A DNA stretch of 64,000 nt from Pseudomonas palleroniana (GTDB lineage Bacteria; Pseudomonadota; Gammaproteobacteria; Pseudomonadales; Pseudomonadaceae), in contig NZ_PYWX01000046.1 in the NCBI RefSeq assembly GCF_003031675.1, positions 18,233 to 82,232 on the forward strand, read 5' to 3'. Below, piece by piece: positions 58,151 through 64,000 of this stretch. Both the position numbers and the translations under genes were made by a program. The notes under the pieces were generated by a model. That model was not told where the DNA came from and made no database searches. It worked only from the letters and a program-made list of their open reading frames with translations. Each line of letters starts with the position of its first letter. Position 1 is the first letter of the stretch.

Positions 58151-60508
58151 TTAGAACAGGCCCATTTGCCCGCCGACCAGGGTGCCGAAATCGTCGTTGA
58201 CGAACGGCAGGATCGCATCGGCCACCGGCTGCAATTGCCGTGTGACGTAATGGTCGTAGTCGATCGCCGCCTGCCGCACCTCCAGCGGTTCCGGGCCGTT
58301 GAGCGTGATCACATAGCTGATCCAGCCACCGCGTTGGTACTGCCGCGGGCGGCCCATGCGGTCGTTGTAGTCATCGGCCAGGCGTGCAGCGCGTACATGC
58401 GGTGGCACGTTGCGTTCGTAGTCATCCAATTGACGACGCAGGCGCTTGCGGTAGATCAGCAGTTCATCGAACTCACCGCTCAAGGTGCGCCGCACGTAGT
58501 CGCGCACGTAGTCCTGATGGGGCTGGCGATGGAAGATGCGCCGGTAGAGTTCCTGCTGGAACTGCCGCGCCAGGGGCGACCAGTCGCTGCGCACGGTTTC
58601 CAGGCCCTTGTAGACCATTTCCTCACTGCCATCCTCGCGCACGACCAAGCCCGCGTAGCGCTTTTTGCTGCCCTCCTCAGCGCCGCGAATGGTCGGCATG
58701 AGGAAACGGCTGAAGTGCGTTTCGTATTGCAGTTCCAGGGCACTTTGCAGGCCGAATTCGCGCTGTAAGTGCTCGCGCCACCAGTCGTTGACGTGCTGGA
58801 CCAGCGCCTGGCCAATGCGGCCGGCATCGGCCTGGGAATGGGCTTTGCCCAGCCAGACAAAGGTGGAATCCGTGTCGCCGTAAATCACCTCGTAACCCTG
58901 GGCTTCGACCAGCTTGCGCGTCTGGCGCATGATCTGGTGCCCACGCATCGTGATCGACGAAGCCAGCCGCGTATCGAAGAACCGGCAGCCGCTGGAACCG
59001 AGCACACCATAGAAGGCGTTCATGATGATTTTCAGGGCCTGGGACAACGGAGCGTTGTGTTCACGCTTGGCCACTTCACGGCCTTCGGAAACACGAGCGA
59101 CGATGGACGGCAGGCAATGGCGGGTGCGAGAGAACCGCGCACCGCGAAAGCCTTCCACTGACGCACTGTCTTCGGGGTGCTTGAGGCCTTCGATCAAGCC
59201 TACCGGATCGATCAGGAAGCTGCGGATGATCGACGGATAGAGGCTTTTGTAATCCAGCACCAATACCGACTCGTACAGGCCGGGACGCGAGTCCATGACA
59301 AACCCGCCGGGGCTGGCCTGGGGTGGTTTGTCGCCCAGGTTCGGCGCGACAAAGCCCTGGCGGTGCATCAGCGGCATGTACAAATGGGTGAAGGCGGCGA
59401 CGGAGCCGCCGCTACGGTCGGCCGGCAACCCAGTGACGCTGGCCCGCTCCAGCAGGAACTTGAGCAAGTCGGTCTTGGCGAAAATCCGCGTGACCAATTC
59501 GCAGTCCTTGAGGTTATAGCGTGCCAAGGCGGGCTTGTCCTCGGCAAACATGCGGTTGATTTCGTCCATGCGCTGATAGGGTGTGGAGATGTCCTTGCCT
59601 TCGCCGAGCAGGGTTTGCGCGACGTTTTCCAGGCTGAAGGACTCGAAACTCCAAGTGGCCGAACGCAGTGCCTCGATGCCGTCGATGATCAACCGCCCCG
59701 CTGCCGCCGCAAAGTAGTGATTGCGGCTGCCGTGTTCGCGCCACGTCATGGTTTCACCGCCGCGCCCCAGCAACAACGGTACATTGAGACGCTGGGCGTG
59801 CTCATGCAGCACGCGCAGGTCGAACTGCACCAGGTTCCAGCCGATGATCGCATCGGGGTCATGGGTGGCAAGCCACAGGTTGAGGCGTTCGAGCAGTTGG
59901 GCGCGGGTCTCGCAGTAGTCGAGCTTGAAATCTACCGCAGCGGTTTTGTTGGGTGGGCCGAGCATGTACACCTGACGCTCGCCGCAGCCTTCCAGAGCAA
60001 TGGAATAGAGATCGCCCTGGGCGGTGGTCTCGATGTCGAGGGACACCAGCTTGAGCGGCGGGCGGTAGTCGGGCGCGGGTTTCATCTGCGCATCGCCCAA
60101 CACGCCCGTTGCCTCAGGTGTGCCACCGAACCACACGGGCGCGGTGATGAAGCGCTCCATCATGTAGCGCTCCGGTGGGCGTACATCGCCTTCGTAGACA
60201 TCGACACCGGCGGCACGCAGGCGCTTTTCCAAGTCCATCAATTGGCGATGCTGGCGAGTGTAGAGGCCCAGCACCGGACGATGATGAAAGTCGCACAACT
60301 GCAACGGGCGCAATTCGATATCACGCTCGCCCTTGAGCAGCCAATCCAGCGGCTTGCGATGGACCTGAGGAATGAACATCACCGAGGTCTGCACGGGCAA
60401 CCGAATACACCGCGGGCCATGGTCCGTGGCCAGCCAGAAACTGACCTCCGTGCCTGCCGGAGTGTCGCGCCAATGCCGGGTCAGGACAAAACCCTGCTGT
60501 AAATCCAA
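58151..60508 (-). CDS. polB: DNA polymerase II
   Basis: A 785-residue family B polymerase, the length of Pseudomonas PolB. The exonuclease domain has LVSLDIETTAQGD (Exo I, about residue 155) and WNLVQFDLRVL (Exo II); the polymerase has DYKSLYPSIIRSFLIDP (motif A, about 415), KIIMNAFYGVLGSSGCRFF (motif B) and YGDTDSTFVWLG (motif C, about 541). It takes part in repair and translesion synthesis. The start is TTG with GAGGTG 8 bases upstream; no ATG exists near. Monocistronic, with a gap to the SRPBCC gene. Confidence 0.95.
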   Translation of the reverse strand: MDLQQGFVLTRHWRDTPAGTEVSFWLATDHGPRCIRLPVQTSVMFIPQVHRKPLDWLLKGERDIELRPLQLCDFHHRPVLGLYTRQHRQLMDLEKRLRAAGVDVYEGDVRPPERYMMERFITAPVWFGGTPEATGVLGDAQMKPAPDYRPPLKLVSLDIETTAQGDLYSIALEGCGERQVYMLGPPNKTAAVDFKLDYCETRAQLLERLNLWLATHDPDAIIGWNLVQFDLRVLHEHAQRLNVPLLLGRGGETMTWREHGSRNHYFAAAAGRLIIDGIEALRSATWSFESFSLENVAQTLLGEGKDISTPYQRMDEINRMFAEDKPALARYNLKDCELVTRIFAKTDLLKFLLERASVTGLPADRSGGSVAAFTHLYMPLMHRQGFVAPNLGDKPPQASPGGFVMDSRPGLYESVLVLDYKSLYPSIIRSFLIDPVGLIEGLKHPEDSASVEGFRGARFSRTRHCLPSIVARVSEGREVAKREHNAPLSQALKIIMNAFYGVLGSSGCRFFDTRLASSITMRGHQIMRQTRKLVEAQGYEVIYGDTDSTFVWLGKAHSQADAGRIGQALVQHVNDWWREHLQREFGLQSALELQYETHFSRFLMPTIRGAEEGSKKRYAGLVVREDGSEEMVYKGLETVRSDWSPLARQFQQELYRRIFHRQPHQDYVRDYVRRTLSGEFDELLIYRKRLRRQLDDYERNVPPHVRAARLADDYNDRMGRPRQYQRGGWISYVITLNGPEPLEVRQAAIDYDHYVTRQLQPVADAILPFVNDDFGTLVGGQMGLF

Positions 60509-60626
60509 CGTACCGCACCTCAGGAATCGCTTTCAGAGCGTGATTCTACTCGGCATTCGTCTCTACACGGCACGTTTACGTGCGATTCAGGCATCGCCGG
60601 CGGCAGCCCGCCGCAACCCGTGCGGT

Positions 60627-61094
60627 TCACGCCCGATGGGCTTGGCCCAGATAAGTCTCTATGTTGTTCATTTGCTCGTCCCAGCCACGGGAGTTCATCT
60701 TGAAGGCTTTTTGGCGGCGGGCGGCAGGGATAGCATCAAACCCGGACTCGACAACCCGCAGCAGAATGCCCGGCGCACGGTCCTCTAGGGTGAACTCCAC
60801 CAGTGTCGGGGACTCCTTGTCGTAGTCGATGTCCTGCTCGACCGCGTAAGGATGCCACCAGAAGGAAAACAGGGTTTGCGGCAGGATGCGTTCGATCCTG
60901 GCCTTCCACATCACATGTTCGTAACCAGGGTAAGTAATCGGGGCTTCGATGGTTTCACCCGCGGCGAAGCTCTTGCCTTTGAGGGCGATGCCGAACCAAC
61001 TGCCAAACTTTTCGGCGTCGGTCAGGGCCTCCCAGATCTGTTTGCGTGAAGCGTTGAGCAGGACTTTCCGTTCGATGCGATCTAATACAAGCAT
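60627..61094 (-). CDS. SRPBCC (AHSA1-like) domain protein
   Basis: A 155-residue START/SRPBCC-fold protein: N-terminal IERKVLLNASRKQIWEALTD, SWFGIALKGKSFAAGE, and C-terminal GWDEQMNNIETYLGQ. Such proteins bind hydrophobic ligands in a deep pocket; AHSA1-like ones are mostly uncharacterised. GGAGGAGGTG, a strong ribosome site, precedes the ATG at 61094. Divergent from the GFA gene. Confidence 0.83.
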   Translation of the reverse strand: MLVLDRIERKVLLNASRKQIWEALTDAEKFGSWFGIALKGKSFAAGETIEAPITYPGYEHVMWKARIERILPQTLFSFWWHPYAVEQDIDYDKESPTLVEFTLEDRAPGILLRVVESGFDAIPAARRQKAFKMNSRGWDEQMNNIETYLGQAHRA

Positions 61095-61195
61095 AAGTCA
61101 CCTCCTCCATTGACAGTAGGCGACATCGATCAATGCGCAACCTTGAGTTATGCGCGATGATAGTGCCCCTACCCTCGACACGGCCGCCGTACTTT

Positions 61196-61594
61196 ATGAC
61201 TGACCCGTTGAACGGAAGTTGCTTCTGCAAAGCTGTGCGCTATCAGGTGGACAGCCTCGACATGCCTATCAGCCATTGCCACTGTGACAGTTGCCGCAAA
61301 ACCCATGCAGCTGCGTTCGTCGCCACTGCCGGGGTGATGCGTGAGCACTTTCGCTGGATACAGGGTCAGGAGCTGCTGTCGACGTTTGAATCGTCGCCGG
61401 GCAAGCTGAGACATTTCTGCTCGCGTTGCGGATCACATCTGATGGCGGAACGCGGGCATCAGCCCCATGTGATCGTGCGAGTGGCGACGCTGGATGATGA
61501 CCCAGGCGTCAGGCCCACTTCGCATATCTGGACGAGCCACGATGTGCCGTGGCTGGCTCATGAGGGTTTGGAGTGCGTGGCGCGACCAGCCTGA
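61196..61594 (+). CDS. GFA family zinc protein
   Basis: A 132-residue protein of the glutathione-dependent-formaldehyde-activating family fold. Zinc ligands: GSCFCKAVRY (CxC), HCHCDSCRKTH (CxxC part), and FCSRCGSHL. Activity with S-hydroxymethyl glutathione is only known for few members, so function is open. The ATG at 61196 is preferred because the family starts with a short lead before GSCFC; no clear ribosome site. Converges on the PBP2 gene. Confidence 0.83.
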   Translation: MTDPLNGSCFCKAVRYQVDSLDMPISHCHCDSCRKTHAAAFVATAGVMREHFRWIQGQELLSTFESSPGKLRHFCSRCGSHLMAERGHQPHVIVRVATLDDDPGVRPTSHIWTSHDVPWLAHEGLECVARPA

Positions 61595-61616
61595 TCCTGT
61601 CCTGTCCTGGCCCGGC

Positions 61617-63509
61617 TTAGACGTGCGGGTCGCCCGGGGCTTTGGCCGGCGCGGCATATTGGGGTTTCAAGTGCCCCTCTTGATCGAGTAGCCAGGCGTC
61701 CATGATCTGACGTACCACGGGGCCGGCGACTCGGCCACCGGCCTCACCGTTCTCGATCATGACCGAAATGACGATCTCCGGATGTTCCGCCGGGGCAAAC
61801 CCGACGAACAAGGCGTTGTCGCGATGGCGCTCCAGGGTTTTGTTACGGTCGTAACGTTCGCCTTGTTTGATCGCGACCACCTGCGCCGTACCACTCTTGC
61901 CGGCGATGCGGTATTGCGCACCTTGCGCCGCGGCCCGTGCGATACCTCGCGGGTCGTGCATCACAAGCTGCATGCCGTGGTTGACCTGTTCCCAATCACG
62001 CGGGTCCTTGAGGACTACGTTGGGCATCGGATGTTCATCCACTGGCGGCACACCGTTGATGGTCTTGGCCAGATGCGGCCGGTTCCACACACCTTTGTTG
62101 GCGATCAACGCGGTGGCTTGGGCCAATTGCAGTGGCGTGACTTGCATATAACCCTGGCCGATACCCAGGATCACGGTTTCCCCCGGGAACCAGGGTTGGC
62201 GACGTGTGGCGCGCTTCCAGGCTTGAGACGGCATCAGGCCAGCAGACTCCTCGAACATATCCAGGGAGACTTTCTGACCAAGACCGAATTCCGCCAGGTA
62301 GTCATGCAACCGATCAATCCCGAGTTTGTGGGCCAGGTCGTAAAAATAGGTGTCGTTGGAACGCATGATTGCTGCGTCCATATCCACCCAGCCGTCGCCA
62401 CTGTGATTCCAGTTTCGGTATTTGTGGTCAAAGTCGGGCAACTGATAGTAACCAGGGTCGAACACTCGGGTTTGAGCGGTGACGACACCACTGTCGAGAC
62501 CGGCGATGGCCACTTCCGGCTTGATGGTCGAGCCGGGCGCGTAAAGACCGCGCAACACGCGGTTGAACAGCGGACGGTCGATGGAATCGTGCAGCGCGGC
62601 GTATTCCTTGAAGCTGATACCGGTGACGAACAGGTTCGGGTCGAAGCTCGGCTTGCTGACCATGGCGAGCACCTCACCCGTACGTGGATCAAGTGCCACC
62701 ACCGAGCCACGACGGTCGCCCAGGGCCTCTTCGGCGGCCTCCTGGAGTTTGACGTCGAGACTCAGCACGATGTTTTTGCCGGGGATCGGGTCGGTGTGCT
62801 TGAGAACGCGTAATACGCGGCCCTGGGCGTTAGTCTCGACCTCCTCATAGCCGACATGGCCATGCAGCTCAGACTCATAGAACCGCTCGATGCCGGTCTT
62901 GCCGATGGACTGGGTACCGCGGTATTCCACAGAATCGAGGGACTTGGATTCTTTTTCGTTGATGCGACCGACGTAGCCGATCGAATGAGCGAAATGCGGG
63001 CCCAACGGATAGTGCCGCACGAACTGCGGCTCAACGTCCACGCCTGGCAGACGAAATTCGTTGACGGCCAAAACGGCAATCTGTTCTTCAGTCAGTTCAT
63101 AAAATAGCGTGACGGGCACAAACGGATGGCGCGCTTGTTTCAGCGCCTTGTCGAACACTGCACGATCTTCGGCGGGTAGGTGCAGCAGATTGACAATGGC
63201 ATCCAACTCGCCCTTGAGGTCGGTAGTACGCTCACGGGTGATCGTCAGGTTGTAGCTGGGGCGGTTATCAGCCAGCACGACGCCGTTGCGGTCATAGATC
63301 AAACCGCGGGTCGGCGTGATTGGCAGTACGTGGACCCGGTTGTTTTCTGAAATCGTGGAGTGGTAGTCGTATTGCACCACTTGCAGAAAATACAGGCGGC
63401 CCACCAGAGCACAGGTGATACCAATCACCAGCAGCGCGCAGGCGAACAGACGCTTGTTGACCAAACGGTTTTCTTTTTCGTGATCTTTGATCGGTATCGC
63501 TTCAGGCAT
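61617..63509 (-). CDS. mrdA: Penicillin-binding protein 2 (stand-alone)
   Basis: A 630-residue class B PBP with an N-terminal TM anchor (LFACALLVIGITCALVGRLY), a dimerisation/pedestal region (GLIYDRNGVVLADNRPSYNL), and a transpeptidase domain with SxxK in YAPGSTIKPEV (Ser about 327), SxN in MRSNDTYFYD and the KTG-like box GKSGTAQVV. It should make cross-links during elongation with RodA. Here it has no rodA, rlmH or rsfS next to it, as the main mrdA cluster in Pseudomonas would, so I infer a second PBP2 copy. The start MPEAIPIKDHEKENRLVNKR is normal. Confidence 0.88.
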   Translation of the reverse strand: MPEAIPIKDHEKENRLVNKRLFACALLVIGITCALVGRLYFLQVVQYDYHSTISENNRVHVLPITPTRGLIYDRNGVVLADNRPSYNLTITRERTTDLKGELDAIVNLLHLPAEDRAVFDKALKQARHPFVPVTLFYELTEEQIAVLAVNEFRLPGVDVEPQFVRHYPLGPHFAHSIGYVGRINEKESKSLDSVEYRGTQSIGKTGIERFYESELHGHVGYEEVETNAQGRVLRVLKHTDPIPGKNIVLSLDVKLQEAAEEALGDRRGSVVALDPRTGEVLAMVSKPSFDPNLFVTGISFKEYAALHDSIDRPLFNRVLRGLYAPGSTIKPEVAIAGLDSGVVTAQTRVFDPGYYQLPDFDHKYRNWNHSGDGWVDMDAAIMRSNDTYFYDLAHKLGIDRLHDYLAEFGLGQKVSLDMFEESAGLMPSQAWKRATRRQPWFPGETVILGIGQGYMQVTPLQLAQATALIANKGVWNRPHLAKTINGVPPVDEHPMPNVVLKDPRDWEQVNHGMQLVMHDPRGIARAAAQGAQYRIAGKSGTAQVVAIKQGERYDRNKTLERHRDNALFVGFAPAEHPEIVISVMIENGEAGGRVAGPVVRQIMDAWLLDQEGHLKPQYAAPAKAPGDPHV

Positions 63510-63832
63510 TTCTACAGCATCTCGTTGAAGAGGGTCGACGCCGCATCCTGCGGATAAAGATCAATCCTTGTGAAAATGTGCTGCACCATACCAAAAATGC
63601 AGAAACACTTTGCATCGATTTCCCCAACGGCATGTGTTTTGTCAGGTGAACACGGACTTTGGCTCTCGAAAGGCTTCAAGCCATAGGTGGCCATGTTTGC
63701 GACCGATGCCCGATAGGTTAGGCGCGCGGGGCTCGTGGGATGAGTAATTGTGCTGACACACGCGGCTCAAGACAATTAGCTTGAACCCACTGGGCGCCGC
63801 GCCGCAGCCAGCTTGCCACTTTTCGATCGCCC
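63510..63832. other. Spacer between PBP2 and the rRNA operon tail
   Basis: About 320 bases with no convincing gene. Open frames of 60-65 codons on the minus strand (for example 63642-63839) overlap the 5S terminator or lack any ribosome site or family similarity. The PBP2 promoter must lie here; no clear hexamers could be placed. Confidence 0.5.
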
Positions 63833-63868
63833 AAAACAAAACCCCATCTGCTTTCGCAAATGGGGTTT
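63833..63868 (-). terminator. rRNA operon terminator
   Basis: On the minus strand AAACCCCATTTGC, loop GAAA, GCAGATGGGGTTT (12-13 bp, one G-U), followed by TGTTTTGG. It lies 12 bases after the 5S 3' end. Confidence 0.85.
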
Positions 63869-63879
63869 CGGAATTTAAT

Positions 63880-63995
63880 CTTGACGATGACCTACTCTCA
63901 CATGGGGAAACCCCACACTACCATCGGCGATGCATCGTTTCACTGCTGAGTTCGGGATGGGATCAGGTGGTTCCAATGCTCTATGGTCGTCAAGA
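63880..63995 (-). rRNA. rrf: 5S ribosomal RNA
   Basis: On the minus strand the sequence begins CTTGACGACCATAGAGC, contains CCGAACTCAGCAGTGAAACG and GCCGATGGTAGTGTGGGG, and ends GTAGGTCATCGTCAAG: a Pseudomonas 5S rRNA of about 116 bases, with 5' and 3' ends pairing in helix I. Exact ends may differ by 1-3 bases. The remaining rRNA genes would lie to the right of the window. Confidence 0.95.
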
Positions 63996-64000
63996 AATTC

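Noticed and set aside
59177..60502. Plus-strand frame opposite polB
   Set aside because: No recognisable motif; polB on the minus strand has all polymerase and exonuclease motifs.
63642..63839. 65-codon minus-strand frame between PBP2 and 5S rRNA
   Set aside because: Overlaps the rRNA terminator region, no ribosome site, no family similarity.
1..64000. CRISPR arrays, tRNA genes, prophage or transposase genes
   Set aside because: None seen: no regularly spaced repeats, no cloverleaf sequences recognised, no integrase or transposase frames.

Overview
The window looks like a chromosome segment of a Pseudomonas of the fluorescens group: high-GC codon use, a Pseudomonas-type 5S rRNA, a complete pslA-L exopolysaccharide operon, a gene order matching the P. 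aeruginosa PA2652-PA2657 neighbourhood, and HrpL-type promoters. Species cannot be fixed from the sequence alone. Coding density is high and no tRNA, CRISPR array or transposase gene was seen.

Layout. 1-4.8 kb: a cut-off shikimate-dehydrogenase-like gene, small unknown proteins, an AI-2E-family membrane protein, a periplasmic thioredoxin and the tRNA hydroxylation protein YegQ/TrhP. 4.8-12.7 kb: a sensory block of two chemoreceptors around a Na+/H+-antiporter-family transporter, then a PepSY-regulator-kinase operon of the BqsRS/CarSR kind with a matching tandem operator. 12.8-17.8 kb: patatin-like protein, queD, a NUDIX hydrolase, and codBA behind a sigma-54 promoter with an NtrC-like enhancer site. 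17.8-23.5 kb: an orphan type VI secretion island (vgrG, DUF4123 adaptor, lipoprotein, class 3 lipase) read as one translationally coupled unit. 23.8-26.2 kb: a diaminopimelate-epimerase-fold enzyme with both catalytic cysteines replaced by serine, and an MFS exporter.

26.3-28.8 kb: three minus-strand genes, each behind its own textbook hrp box (GGAACC-N15/16-CCACNNA). Two of them carry a duplicated alpha-helical module behind a disordered N-terminus. They look like type III secreted proteins placed away from any secretion apparatus, and are the least explained part of the window. 28.9-32.8 kb: fecIRA ferric citrate uptake and signalling. 33-40.2 kb: a Tet(X)-like flavin monooxygenase, an SDR/GH15 pair, an epoxide-hydrolase-like protein, a GlxA-type regulator facing isonitrile hydratase, and a LysE exporter.

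40.2-56.1 kb: pslA to pslL in the P. aeruginosa order, preceded by a ~490-base leader with a 26-codon ORF, a FleQ-box-like palindrome and evenly spaced GGA motifs, which suggests c-di-GMP (FleQ) and Rsm control. 56.1-63.5 kb: DUF4174 protein, GST, GNAT, DNA polymerase II, SRPBCC and GFA proteins, and a stand-alone PBP2. The window ends in a minus-strand 5S rRNA, presumably the tail of an rRNA operon.
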